NCBI GenBank assembly: GCA_963715815.1
Contig: OY970278.1
Span: forward strand, 2,046,001 to 2,110,000
Source of the DNA: JAFAMS01 sp963715815
GTDB lineage: Bacteria > Vulcanimicrobiota > Vulcanimicrobiia > Vulcanimicrobiales > Vulcanimicrobiaceae
Length of the DNA stretch: 64,000 nt
Reading direction: 5' to 3'
A program made the position numbers and the translations under genes. This document shows, in pieces, positions 16,769 to 25,263 of this stretch. The notes under the pieces are model-generated. The model made no database searches. It was not told the origin of the DNA and saw only the letters and a list, made by a program, of their open reading frames with translations. The number at the start of each line of letters is the position of its first letter. The first letter of the stretch is position 1.

Positions 16769-17440
16769 ATGGGAGAGCGAACGCGGATAATCCACGGATT
16801 CGAGATGACCGTCTGGCTGTCGATCGTTACGATCGCAGCCAGTACGCTTATCGGCGTGGCCGGTGTCTGGCTGCTCGGAACGCGCTGGCGAATCGGCCGG
16901 CAAATGATCACGGCCTACGTGCAGTTCTTCCGAAATACGCCGCCGCTCGTTCAGCTCTATTTCTTCTTCTTCGCGCTCAGCCCGCTGCTCTCGACGCGCT
17001 CGGCGGATGGCCTGCTACATCCGTTTTTCAACAACGTCTTCTGGGCGTCGTTCTCACTCTCGCTCTTTGCCGGCGCATTCAATGTCGAGATCTTCCGTTC
17101 GGGAATCGAGGCAATTCCGCACACGACGCTCGAGGCTGCCGAGTCGCTCGGGTTCTCACGCCTGCAAAGCTTCGTGCGCATCCTGTTCCCGCTCGCATTC
17201 CGGATCGGGTTGCCGGCGTTCACGAACAACATCGTCAATCTCGTCAAGACGACGTCACTCGCCTACGCGATCGCCGTTCCCGAGCTGCTCTACGCGTCCA
17301 ACCAGATTTGGTCAGACGAGCTCAACGTCCCCGAGATGATGATCTTCATCTTGATTGCGTACGTCGTGCTCGTCGCGATTGTCGTGTGGGCGATGGAGCT
17401 GCTCGAGAAACGCTTGCGCGTCCCGGGTTACGGCCTGTGA
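16769..17440 (+). CDS. polar amino-acid ABC transporter permease 1
   Basis: HisM-family permease (223 aa from this ATG) with the cytoplasmic EAA loop EAAESLGFSRLQSFVRILFP near residue 125 and several transmembrane helices. The frame stays open upstream to 16694, adding DPLAAFGRWLAASTHIRLTF. An ATA at 16697 overlaps the preceding TAG stop, and a CTG lies at 16727. ATG 16769 has no good ribosome binding site, so the true start may be upstream. It pairs with the next gene. Confidence 0.88.
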   Translation: MGERTRIIHGFEMTVWLSIVTIAASTLIGVAGVWLLGTRWRIGRQMITAYVQFFRNTPPLVQLYFFFFALSPLLSTRSADGLLHPFFNNVFWASFSLSLFAGAFNVEIFRSGIEAIPHTTLEAAESLGFSRLQSFVRILFPLAFRIGLPAFTNNIVNLVKTTSLAYAIAVPELLYASNQIWSDELNVPEMMIFILIAYVVLVAIVVWAMELLEKRLRVPGYGL

Positions 17441-18204
17441 TCACGAAGCGATTGCTCTTCTTTTCTGTTCTGTTCTTTGCGGGATCGGTCGCGCTCGCGC
17501 AAACGCAAACCCCGGTGGGACAGCCCGGCGTGCTCGCGACCCTTGTGAAGTGGACGCCACTCCTCTTTCACGGCTTTCTCTTCAATCTCGCGATCAGCGT
17601 GCTTTCGATGGCCCTCGGAACATTGCTCGGTGTCGTGCTCGGCATCTTCCAAATCTCGCCGCGACCGCCCGTCGCACGTTCTGCTTACTGGTTCATGCAA
17701 GTCTTTCGAAATGCACCCTGGCTCGTGCTGATGTTCTTCGTGATGTACTTGACGCCGTTCGAATTTCACACGCCGTTCGGAACGATACCGTTTCCGGATT
17801 GGATCAAGGCGACGGTCGGCCTAGCGCTGCCCGTAATGGCGAACGTCTCAGAGATCGTTCGCGGCGGAATCGTCTCGCTACCGTACACGCAATGGGAGGC
17901 CGCACAATCGCTCGGATTCGACTACCTGCAGACGCTGCGCCTCATCATCGTTCCGCAGGCGGTCAAGCGAATGTTGCCACCCTGGATGAATCTCTACGCA
18001 ATTCTCACGCAGTCGACGACGCTTGCGTCGATCTTGGGCGTGACTGAAGTGCTGACGCTGACGCGTAACGTGCTCGGCGCCGAAGGCCGCACCGAGCTCC
18101 TGATGCCGTTCTACGGCTATATCCTGGTGTGGTTCTTCCTCTACTGTTATCCCATTGCACTGTACACCAAGCGCCTCGAGCAGCGCTTCGCGGTGGCCTC
18201 ATGA
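17437..18204 (+). CDS. polar amino-acid ABC transporter permease 2
   Basis: HisM-family permease (255 aa) starting GTG in a GTGA overlap with permease 1. The EAA loop is EAAQSLGFDYLQTLRLIIVPQ-like (about residues 150-170). The first 22 residues (ITKRLLFFSVLFFAGSVALA) resemble a signal peptide or an extra helix, unusual for this family. It forms a heterodimeric channel with permease 1 and the downstream ATPase. Confidence 0.9.
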   Translation: MITKRLLFFSVLFFAGSVALAQTQTPVGQPGVLATLVKWTPLLFHGFLFNLAISVLSMALGTLLGVVLGIFQISPRPPVARSAYWFMQVFRNAPWLVLMFFVMYLTPFEFHTPFGTIPFPDWIKATVGLALPVMANVSEIVRGGIVSLPYTQWEAAQSLGFDYLQTLRLIIVPQAVKRMLPPWMNLYAILTQSTTLASILGVTEVLTLTRNVLGAEGRTELLMPFYGYILVWFFLYCYPIALYTKRLEQRFAVAS

Positions 18205-18944
18205 GCGAACGTCCACTGGTCGAGATTGCCGGCGTGCGCAAATCCTTCGGAACGAATGTCGTCCTGGCCGGAATCGATATCACGGTCGACCGCGGCGGTG
18301 TCTGTTGCATCATCGGACCGTCCGGTTCGGGTAAATCGACACTGCTGCGTTGCATCAACGGACTCGTCAAAATCGACGCAGGTACGATTCGCGTCGACAA
18401 CATCGACGTACACGCGCTCCGCAGCGATCAAGAGCTCATTGCTCTGCGCAAACGAGTCTCGATCGTCTTTCAGCAATACAATCTCTTTCCGCACAAAACG
18501 GCGCTCGAAAACGTCATGATGGCGCCGGTCCACGTTCTGCACGAAGACAAAGCCGCCGTCGCGGAGCGCGCCTACGCTCTGCTCGCCAAGGTTGGGTTAC
18601 ACGACAAAGCCGAAAGTTTTCCGGCGCAGCTTTCGGGCGGACAGCAACAGCGCGTTGCCATCGCGCGCTCGCTTGCAATGAACCCGCAGGTCATCTTGTT
18701 CGACGAGGTTACCGCCGCGCTTGACCCCGAGACGGTCAAGGAGGTGTTGCTCACGATTCGAGGACTCGTAGCAGACGGAATGACGTGCATCTTGGCGACG
18801 CATGAGATGGGCTTTGCACGTGAGGTCGGCAACTTGATCGTCTTCCTCGACGGCGGCACAATCGTCGAGCGCGGCGCGCCTGCCCAATTCTTTGCAGCAC
18901 CGCGAGAGGAACGCACGAAAGCTTTCTTGAGTCAGATTCTATGA
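18201..18944 (+). CDS. polar amino-acid ABC transporter ATPase (GlnQ-like)
   Basis: ATP-binding subunit (247 aa), ATGA-coupled to permease 2. Walker A is GPSGSGKST (residues 34-42), Q-loop VFQQYNLFPH, signature LSGGQQQR, Walker B VILFDEVTAALD and switch His in ATHEMGFA. The second half of Walker B reads DEVTAALD where DEPTSALD is usual; the Glu is kept. It drives uptake by the two permeases. Confidence 0.95.
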   Translation: MSERPLVEIAGVRKSFGTNVVLAGIDITVDRGGVCCIIGPSGSGKSTLLRCINGLVKIDAGTIRVDNIDVHALRSDQELIALRKRVSIVFQQYNLFPHKTALENVMMAPVHVLHEDKAAVAERAYALLAKVGLHDKAESFPAQLSGGQQQRVAIARSLAMNPQVILFDEVTAALDPETVKEVLLTIRGLVADGMTCILATHEMGFAREVGNLIVFLDGGTIVERGAPAQFFAAPREERTKAFLSQIL

Positions 18945-20086
18945 GCTGGGATACCGTCGTACTCGGTCTCGGCGGAATGGGAAGCGCAGCGCTCGCGCAT
19001 GTCGCCTCGCGCGGCAGGCGCGTTATCGGGCTCGAGCGCTTTCAGCCAATTCACGGATTCGGCTCGTCCCACGGCAACTCGCGCATCATCCGTCAGACGT
19101 ACTTTCTCGACGCGCGCTACGTGACACTGGCAAAACGCGCGTACGAGCTGTGGCGCGAGCTGGAAGCGCAAACGGGCGAACCATTGATGAACATCACCGG
19201 CGGATTGATGCTCGGCACACGTGATAACAACATCGTCGAAGGTGCGCTGCAGAGCGCACGCGAGCATGCGCTTGCGCACGAGCTGCTCGAGCGCGACGAG
19301 CTGGCACGCCGCTACCCGGCGATGCACTTTCGCAACGGCGAGGTCGGATTGTTCGAGCCGACTGCCGGCTTCGTGCGGCCGGAGGCCTGCATCGGCGCGC
19401 ACTTACGCCGTGCAATCGAATCCGGCGCACAAGCGCGCTTTGGAACGAGCGTCACGCGCTATGAGGCCACGGCAAACGGCGTGCGCGTATGGACGTCCGA
19501 CGGCGAAGTCATCGACGCGGAGCGTCTGATCGTGACGGCCGGCGCGTGGCTTGGAGAGATCGCGACCGATCTTGGATTACCGCTCGTCGTCGAGCGGCAG
19601 GTGATGCACTGGTTCGCGCCCCGGAGCACGCAGGACACGAGTGATGTCGAATCGCTGCCGATCTTCATCGTCGCGCGCGAAGAGGGGCGTGTTTACGGAT
19701 TTCCTTACGTCCCGGGCGAGGGCATCAAGATCGCAATCTATCGCAGCTTTGAGCCAACCGATCCCGACAACGTCGATCGCGACGTCTCGCCCGAGGAAGT
19801 TGCGCCGGTTCGCGCGTTCTTGGACGGTTTGATTCCGGGCGCAGCGGCGACGTATCTGCGTTCCAAAGTTTGTTTGTACACGTTGACGCCCGATGAACAC
19901 TTCATCATCGGCCTGCACCCCGCGCACGCGAACGTCGTGATCGCGGGCGGATTCTCGGGTCACGGTTTCAAGTTCTGCAGCGTCGTCGGGGAGGTCGTCG
20001 CCGACCTAGCGCTCGAAGGCCGCACGCGGCATCCGATCGGATTTCTCGCTCCGGATCGCTTCGCGGGAACTGCAGCGGTTACGTAG
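18941..20086 (+). CDS. FAD amine oxidase, N-methyl-tryptophan / sarcosine oxidase type
   Basis: A 381-aa DAO-fold flavoenzyme like SolA and monomeric sarcosine oxidase. The FAD site GLGGMGSAAL is at residues 9-18. GSSHGNSRIIRQTYF matches the family, and KFCSVVGE near residue 347 supplies the Cys that binds FAD covalently. It oxidises N-methyl amino acids to the amino acid, formaldehyde and H2O2. It is ATGA-coupled to the transporter ATPase, suggesting the transporter imports its substrate. Confidence 0.88.
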   Translation: MSWDTVVLGLGGMGSAALAHVASRGRRVIGLERFQPIHGFGSSHGNSRIIRQTYFLDARYVTLAKRAYELWRELEAQTGEPLMNITGGLMLGTRDNNIVEGALQSAREHALAHELLERDELARRYPAMHFRNGEVGLFEPTAGFVRPEACIGAHLRRAIESGAQARFGTSVTRYEATANGVRVWTSDGEVIDAERLIVTAGAWLGEIATDLGLPLVVERQVMHWFAPRSTQDTSDVESLPIFIVAREEGRVYGFPYVPGEGIKIAIYRSFEPTDPDNVDRDVSPEEVAPVRAFLDGLIPGAAATYLRSKVCLYTLTPDEHFIIGLHPAHANVVIAGGFSGHGFKFCSVVGEVVADLALEGRTRHPIGFLAPDRFAGTAAVT

Positions 20087-21442
20087 ATGGCGCGTACGCT
20101 CTTCGAAAAGGTCTGGAACGCGCACCTCGTGCGCGAGCTCCCGGGCCGTAACGCACTGATCTTCATCGACCGCGCCGTGCTCTACGAGCTGCTCGGTCCA
20201 CCCGCGATCGAGCTAATCGAGCGCGATTTCGACGGCGCGCTTTACGACGCCGAGCGCATCATCGCCGTCAACGATCACGTCGCACCGGCGAAAGACACGT
20301 CGACGGCTGAGCTCGCATTAGCGCTTCGCAGGTGGGCGAAAAAGCGCGGCGTGCGCCTCTACGACGTCGGCAATAACGGCATCTGTCACGTTCTCGTCCC
20401 CGAACGCGGTCATGTCATGCCGGGTTCAACCCTCGTGTGCAGCGACAGCCACACGTGCACGATCGGAGCGTTCGCGTCGTTTGCATTCGGCGTCGGTAGC
20501 ACTGCACTTGCCGGAGCACTGCTCTCCAGCGCCGTCGTGGTTGCGCGCCCGAAGGTCATGCGGATCAACGTGCACGGACGCTTGCAGAAAGACGCGACCG
20601 CGAAGGATCTCGCGCTTGCAGTCGTCGCGCAGCTCGGCTTCAAGGGCGGGACCGGCTACGTGCTCGAGTACACAGGTGATGGAATCGGAGCGCTGTCGAT
20701 GGACGAACGCATGACGCTGTGCAATATGTCGATCGAGGCCGGCGCCACAACGGGGATGTGCCCCGTCGACGAGACGACGATCGCATATTTGCGCGGACGC
20801 GAGTTTGCGCCAAAGGGCGATGATTTCGAACGCGCCGCCGCGCAATGGCGTTCGTTCGTTGCCGATAGGGACGCGGCATATGACGCCGAGCTCACGCTCG
20901 ACGCGAGCACGCTCGTTCCGACCGTGACGTGGGGAACGAATCCGGGGCAAAGCTCACCACTTTCCGGGAGCATCCCGCTGGATGCAGATTCAGCCGCGCT
21001 CGAATATATGGGTCTCCAGGCCGGAACGCGGTTACGCGAGATCGAGCTCGATCAAGCCTTCATCGGCTCGTGCACGAATGCGCGCATCGGAGATCTGCGT
21101 GCCGCAGCCGCGGTGCTCGCCGGTCATAGAGTACGCATCCCTACCATCGTCACGCCCGGCTCGCAACTCGTGAAACGCCAAGCCGAGGCCGAAGGCTTGC
21201 ACGACATCTTTCAAGATGCAGGTGCGCTCTGGACGCACTCGTCGTGCGGCGCGTGTCCCGGACTCTCCACCGGCGTTCTCGCACCGGGGATGCGTTGCAT
21301 AAGCTCGAGTAATCGAAACTTTCCCGGACGAATGGGCATGGGCGGACGCGTGCACCTTGCTTCACCGATCGTCGTCGCTGCAAGCGCGGTGATGGGACGG
21401 ATCGCAAGCCCTGCTGACCTCGAAAGCGCGGTGCCGGTGTGA
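20087..21442 (+). CDS. leuC: 3-isopropylmalate dehydratase large subunit (or homologous aconitase-type enzyme)
   Basis: A 451-aa aconitase-superfamily protein. The [4Fe-4S] cysteines are in CSDSHTC, IGSCTNARIGDL and SSCGACPG. MGMGG-RVHLASP near the C-terminus is typical. In leucine synthesis LeuCD isomerises 2- to 3-isopropylmalate. No leuA or leuB is nearby and it follows an amino-acid transporter/oxidase, so a different hydroxy-acid substrate is possible. It directly abuts the oxidase stop and overlaps leuD (GTGA). Confidence 0.88.
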   Translation: MARTLFEKVWNAHLVRELPGRNALIFIDRAVLYELLGPPAIELIERDFDGALYDAERIIAVNDHVAPAKDTSTAELALALRRWAKKRGVRLYDVGNNGICHVLVPERGHVMPGSTLVCSDSHTCTIGAFASFAFGVGSTALAGALLSSAVVVARPKVMRINVHGRLQKDATAKDLALAVVAQLGFKGGTGYVLEYTGDGIGALSMDERMTLCNMSIEAGATTGMCPVDETTIAYLRGREFAPKGDDFERAAAQWRSFVADRDAAYDAELTLDASTLVPTVTWGTNPGQSSPLSGSIPLDADSAALEYMGLQAGTRLREIELDQAFIGSCTNARIGDLRAAAAVLAGHRVRIPTIVTPGSQLVKRQAEAEGLHDIFQDAGALWTHSSCGACPGLSTGVLAPGMRCISSSNRNFPGRMGMGGRVHLASPIVVAASAVMGRIASPADLESAVPV

Positions 21443-21972
21443 TAATCGAAGGCAAGATCTTCCCGCTCGATCGCGCCAACGTCGACACCGATCAGATTAT
21501 CCCAACCCGGTACATTGGCGCAGTCGACATGCAGGGGCTGGGGACGTATTGCTTCGGTGGACTCCCAGGCATCGATGCGCTCTATGCTGCGCATCCGGAC
21601 GCTTCGGTCATCGTTGCGCGCGAAAACTTCGGCGCCGGAAGCTCGCGCGAACATGCCGTGTGGGCGCTGCAAGCCCGCGGCTTCAAAGCCGTGATCGCGC
21701 CGAGCTTCGCACGCATCTTTGAAGAGAACGCATATAACAACGGCTTCGTTCTTGTGACGATTCCGGAAGACGCCGTCGAAAGCGTGTTCGGCGCGGCTTC
21801 AGCTCGCATCGACGTCGCGAATCAAAGCCTAGCAGCCGGCAGTAACCCGAAGCCGATTGCCTTCACGCTCGATCCGTTGCGCAAAGAGTTCCTCTTGGGC
21901 GGCGGGTTCTTGCGTTACATGGCCGGACAAATCGAAACCGTTCGCGCGTGGGAGGCGTCTGCGAGAGGGTAA
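21439..21972 (+). CDS. leuD: 3-isopropylmalate dehydratase small subunit
   Basis: The swivel domain partner of LeuC (177 aa). It begins GTG with IIEGKIFPLDRANVDTDQI, the family signature, followed by ENFGAGSSREHAVWAL, the substrate-recognition loop, and IFEENAYNNGF. Length is that of short LeuD proteins. Overlap with leuC by 4 nt supports a 1:1 complex. Confidence 0.92.
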   Translation: MIIEGKIFPLDRANVDTDQIIPTRYIGAVDMQGLGTYCFGGLPGIDALYAAHPDASVIVARENFGAGSSREHAVWALQARGFKAVIAPSFARIFEENAYNNGFVLVTIPEDAVESVFGAASARIDVANQSLAAGSNPKPIAFTLDPLRKEFLLGGGFLRYMAGQIETVRAWEASARG

Positions 21973-21980
21973 CCCCTCAC

Positions 21981-22565
21981 GTGTCACACCAACTCGGACT
22001 CTTCGCCACTTCCCCCGCAACGGTCGTTGCAGACGACGAAACCGGCAAGATCGTTTATACGCCGGACGTGTTCACCCGCGACGAGAGCGAGCGGCTTTTT
22101 GCGGTGTTGCGCGAGGAGATTCCATGGGAATCGGATCGCCGCTGGATGTACGATCGCGAGGTCGACGTGCCGCGGCTCGTTGCGCACTATGCGGAGCCGC
22201 CGTTCCCGAACGTGCTCGAAGAGATCCGCGAACGCGTCGAGCCGCTCATACAGGTTACGATCCAGCGCATCGGTCTGAACTTCTATCGCGACGAGCATGA
22301 CAGCGTGGCGTGGCACAACGACCGGATCGCCGTGTTCGGAACTGCACCGACGATTGCGCTCGTGAGTTTCGGTGCGACGCGCCGCATGCAGTTGCGCACC
22401 AAAACTCCGGCGCCGCGCAAACGCGCGCTGAGTCTTGATTTGGAACCGGGAAGTTTGCTCGTGATGCAAGGTCCCAGCCAGCTCAATTGGGAGCATACAA
22501 TTCCGAAAGAAAAGCGCCCGATCGGCCCACGCATTTCCGTTGCGCTCAGAAAGGCCTCGGACTAG
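21981..22565 (+). CDS. AlkB-like 2-oxoglutarate/Fe(II) dioxygenase
   Basis: A 194-aa protein starting GTG (SHQLGLFATSP), with GAGGG 11 nt before. The iron facial triad is visible: WHNDRIAVFG (His-x-Asp), the distal His in NWEHTIPK, and the 2OG-binding Arg in GPRISVALR. AlkB enzymes remove alkyl damage from nucleic acids by oxidative demethylation. It is last in the transporter-oxidase-leuCD run. The upstream amine oxidase makes formaldehyde, so a link to methyl damage is conceivable but unproved. Confidence 0.85.
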   Translation: MSHQLGLFATSPATVVADDETGKIVYTPDVFTRDESERLFAVLREEIPWESDRRWMYDREVDVPRLVAHYAEPPFPNVLEEIRERVEPLIQVTIQRIGLNFYRDEHDSVAWHNDRIAVFGTAPTIALVSFGATRRMQLRTKTPAPRKRALSLDLEPGSLLVMQGPSQLNWEHTIPKEKRPIGPRISVALRKASD

Positions 22566-22587
22566 GCCTTTAAACTTAATAAATAAA

Positions 22588-22611
22588 AACGGCTCACCGA
22601 AGTGAGCCGTT
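22588..22611. terminator. bidirectional intrinsic terminator
   Basis: AACGGCTCAC-CGAA-GTGAGCCGTT forms a 10-bp stem with a tetraloop. Leftward transcripts get TTTTTATTTATT after it, and rightward transcripts TCTATCTTTG. It ends both the alkB operon and the zinc-ribbon gene. Confidence 0.9.
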
Positions 22612-22633
22612 CTATCTTTGCTATCGCTGTTAT

Positions 22634-22981
22634 TTAGCGATAGGATTGCCGCTGCTGGAAGCAGTCGCGGCAATAAACCGGCTTGTCGCCGCGTGGTTGG
22701 AACGGGACTTCCGCAGTCCGTCCGCATTGGCTGCAGACAGCTTGGAACATCTCGCGTTGACGGCCACCGCCGCCACCGCCGCCGTATCCGCCACCGGAAT
22801 ACGAGCCGCCGCCACCGCCACCGCCACCGGAAGCGCGTTGCGCTTTACGCGCAGCGCGGCAATCGGGGCAACGGTTGGGCTTATTCTGGAATCCCTTAGC
22901 GGCGAAAAATTCTTGCTCTCCCGCGCTAAAGGTAAATTGTGCGTTGCAATCCGTGCAAGTCAGACTTTCATCAGTGTACAT
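22634..22981 (-). CDS. zinc-ribbon protein with Gly-rich linker
   Basis: A 115-aa protein with two zinc-binding segments. The N-terminal one has CTDCNAQFTFSAGEQEFF and CPDC 20-odd residues later. The C-terminal one has CSQCGR, then VPFQPRGDKPVYCRDCF. Between them lies a Gly/Ser/Tyr-rich linker (residues about 52-73). This is the CxxC-x17-CxxC family, common in bacteria and without known function; nucleic-acid binding is a reasonable guess. It is monocistronic. Confidence 0.85.
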   Translation of the reverse strand: MYTDESLTCTDCNAQFTFSAGEQEFFAAKGFQNKPNRCPDCRAARKAQRASGGGGGGGGSYSGGGYGGGGGGGRQREMFQAVCSQCGRTAEVPFQPRGDKPVYCRDCFQQRQSYR

Positions 22982-23260
22982 ACGTGAACAGGTTTCTTCG
23001 TTTCTGGTGCCTGATAATTTCGTGTTCGCGACGTACCTGATAGTGAGGAGACGGATCCACTCTGACCAACGGACTAGACGAACTTACGCTTGAAGCGACG
23101 GACGGCACCGGGCCCATCACGTCAAGCGTGAATATAACACACCTGCCCGTCAAAACGCTTCCTGGCCTGAAAATTTCCTGAGAGCCTCCGAACGGCCGTT
23201 CGCTCTCCAAGGCTAGTATCGCAAGCGTGGCAAGGCCCCCCACAGGCGCGTCGAACACGA
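22982..23260. other. 279-bp intergenic region
   Basis: This divergent region between the zinc-ribbon gene and meaB must contain both promoters. I see TTGACG copies and AT-rich ATATAACAC around 23131, but no pair with proper spacing in either direction. No tRNA, riboswitch or convincing small ORF was seen. Confidence 0.5.
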
Positions 23261-24229
23261 TTGCGCGTGCAGCAAGAGGTTCCGGGGTCGATCGCACCTC
23301 GCAAGCAGCGTGATCTGGCGCGTGCCATCAGCAAGGTCGAGAATGGACGCGCAGAGCCGGCGGAGCTCCTAGCGAGCGTAGGGCCTCGGGATCCGGCCCT
23401 CGGACGGCTTTCAGTCTACGGAATCACCGGCCCGCCGGGGGCTGGAAAATCAACGCTCGTCGACCGCTTGATCGAGAAATTCCGCAACCAGGGGAAGACG
23501 GTTGCCGTCGTCGCGATCGATCCATCTTCGCCGTTCACACGCGGTGCCGTCCTTGGCGATCGCGTACGAATGCAGCGTCATTCGAGCGACAGCGGCGTTT
23601 TTATTCGCAGCATGGCGTCACGCGAAGGCGCCGGTGGAATTGCACCGGCTACCCGCGAGGCTGTTGCGCTAGTCGAGGCGGCAGGCTTCGATTTGTGCAT
23701 CATCGAGACGGTCGGCGTCGGGCAAGTCGAAATCGAGATCGTCGCAATCGCCGACGTCGTCGTCGTCGTTACGGTCCCCGCGCTCGGCGACAGCGTTCAA
23801 ACGATCAAAGCCGGACTGACTGAAATTGCTGACATTTTTGTCGTAAACATGGCCGATCGTCCGGGTGCGAACGCTACGACCGTCGATCTCAAGCACATGC
23901 TGCACGAAAGTGCGCGCGACGTGCCCGTGCTCCAAACAATTGCGAGGGATGGAACCGGCGTTGACGAGCTAGTCGAGGCGCTGCGTCAATTCGAGACTCG
24001 CGGCGCACCGAACGCGACGCGCGCCGTGCAGTTTGAAGTCGTCCGTGTCGCTCGCGAAAGCGCGGCGCGTACCGCTCGCATCGCGCTCGAGTCTGAAGAA
24101 GCGGCTCGCCTGTTGCGTGAGCTCGAAGCCGGGAAAGTCGCGCGCCGCGAGGTCGTTCAGGCGATCCTCGATTTAATGGATTCGAGCGCGGCCTCCAAGA
24201 CTCGCAAATCCAAATCCCAATCCGCGTAA
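23261..24229 (+). CDS. meaB: MeaB/ArgK-type G3E GTPase
   Basis: A 322-aa SIMIBI-class GTPase that protects and loads methylmalonyl-CoA mutase or related B12 enzymes. Walker A is GITGPPGAGKSTL (about residues 51-63), followed by VVAIDPSSPFTRGAVLGDRVRM, the MeaB signature, FIRSMASRE and ETVGVGQVE. The start is TTG 23261 or GTG 23267. No mutase gene is in the window. The last 73 bp overlap the convergent GGCT gene. Confidence 0.92.
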   Translation: MRVQQEVPGSIAPRKQRDLARAISKVENGRAEPAELLASVGPRDPALGRLSVYGITGPPGAGKSTLVDRLIEKFRNQGKTVAVVAIDPSSPFTRGAVLGDRVRMQRHSSDSGVFIRSMASREGAGGIAPATREAVALVEAAGFDLCIIETVGVGQVEIEIVAIADVVVVVTVPALGDSVQTIKAGLTEIADIFVVNMADRPGANATTVDLKHMLHESARDVPVLQTIARDGTGVDELVEALRQFETRGAPNATRAVQFEVVRVARESAARTARIALESEEAARLLRELEAGKVARREVVQAILDLMDSSAASKTRKSKSQSA

Positions 24230-24621
24230 CCGGTGCGTATCTGATCGAGCTGCACGCGTGACGGCAGGCCAATGCGCGCGGGGTTCACGCTGCGCATTCG
24301 ATAGAGGCTTGCGTCTGCACGCTTGCCGTCCGTGCGCACGACCTCGAGCGTGACGCGCTCGTAGACGCCGCGCGCGACGTCTTCGTATAAATCGAGCGCA
24401 TGCAGATCGGACGCGTCAATTTCGTACAAGGCGCCCGGAACGCCGGCGCTTCTATCGGCGCGCACATTGGCGAAGTACGCCTCCGGCTCGCCCGGGGGTT
24501 CGTTCGATTCGAAGACCAGAGTATGTTCGCGTAGCAAAGCCCCGATCACCGCATGCGCGCTCGGCGCACGCTGTTGCATCGCGCGTTTCGAGAGATTCGA
24601 TCCGTAGGCGAAATAGAGCAC
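24157..24621 (-). CDS. gamma-glutamylcyclotransferase-like protein
   Basis: A 154-aa GGCT/AIG2-fold protein. The N-terminal LYFAYGSNLSKRAM is the substrate loop (YGSNL) and the catalytic Glu is likely in GALYEIDASDLHALDLYEDV. Enzymes of this family cleave gamma-glutamyl amino acids to 5-oxoproline. It starts GTG, overlapping the racemase stop by one base. Its 3' end is antisense to the meaB end. Together with the next two genes it forms a gamma-glutamyl metabolism operon. Confidence 0.82.
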   Translation of the reverse strand: MLYFAYGSNLSKRAMQQRAPSAHAVIGALLREHTLVFESNEPPGEPEAYFANVRADRSAGVPGALYEIDASDLHALDLYEDVARGVYERVTLEVVRTDGKRADASLYRMRSVNPARIGLPSRVQLDQIRTGYADWDLDLRVLEAALESIKSRIA

Positions 24622-25262
24622 TACGCGCCGAACAGCTCGGCGACCGTCGCTTCCACGGCGCTAACGACCGGCGCCGTTCCCCACACTTCGGCAATCACGC
24701 TTGCATGCGCGTTCATCGTGAATTGCGAGAGAAACAAAACGCCGCAGCCCTTCAGCGGCGCGAGCGCATCAATCAGTGCGCGACGATAGACGTCGTCCGG
24801 TGTCGAGAAGGGCGGCGCGTCCTCCGTCAGCGACGAGCGAATCTCACGCTGCTGCTCTTCGTTCGCGAGTACTTCGCTGACGTAGTCGACGACGACCGGA
24901 CGGCTCGGCGCGTAGCTGACGAGGATCCCTACCGGGCCGCTCGTTTGCAGAACTGCACGTGCTCCGGCTGCATCCGAGCGATCGACGCGCATGCGGAGGT
25001 CATCGGCGAGCCAGCGCGCAGCTTCGTTATAAACCGAGCAGGTAAGGACAATGCGCTCTGCATCGCGCGCCAATTCCTCGGCGCGCTTGCGCAATTTCGC
25101 GTAACGCTCCGCCTCGATCGGAAACTCGGTCGCGCTCGCGTCGACCAGCGTCGAATCGACGAGGTGAACGGCAGCACCTTCCTTGCCGCGCTTGGCGAGG
25201 GAAGTTATCGTCGCTTCTTTCGATTTCTCGCCGGCATGTAAGAATCCAACCACCGCTTTCAC
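24621..25262 (-). CDS. aspartate/glutamate racemase-like protein
   Basis: A 213-aa protein, GTG start one base after the GGT stop. I assign it to the Asp/Glu/hydantoin racemase superfamily by overall pattern: an early HLVDSTLV, a central RIVLTCSVYNEAARW with the first Cys, and late GVLFLSQFTMNAHA then GTAPVVSAVEATVA. The second catalytic Cys expected near the C-terminal half reads Ser/Thr in part (FLSQFT), so activity is uncertain. Its place between GGT and GGCT suggests glutamate handling. Confidence 0.55.
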   Translation of the reverse strand: MKAVVGFLHAGEKSKEATITSLAKRGKEGAAVHLVDSTLVDASATEFPIEAERYAKLRKRAEELARDAERIVLTCSVYNEAARWLADDLRMRVDRSDAAGARAVLQTSGPVGILVSYAPSRPVVVDYVSEVLANEEQQREIRSSLTEDAPPFSTPDDVYRRALIDALAPLKGCGVLFLSQFTMNAHASVIAEVWGTAPVVSAVEATVAELFGA

Positions 25263-25263
25263 A

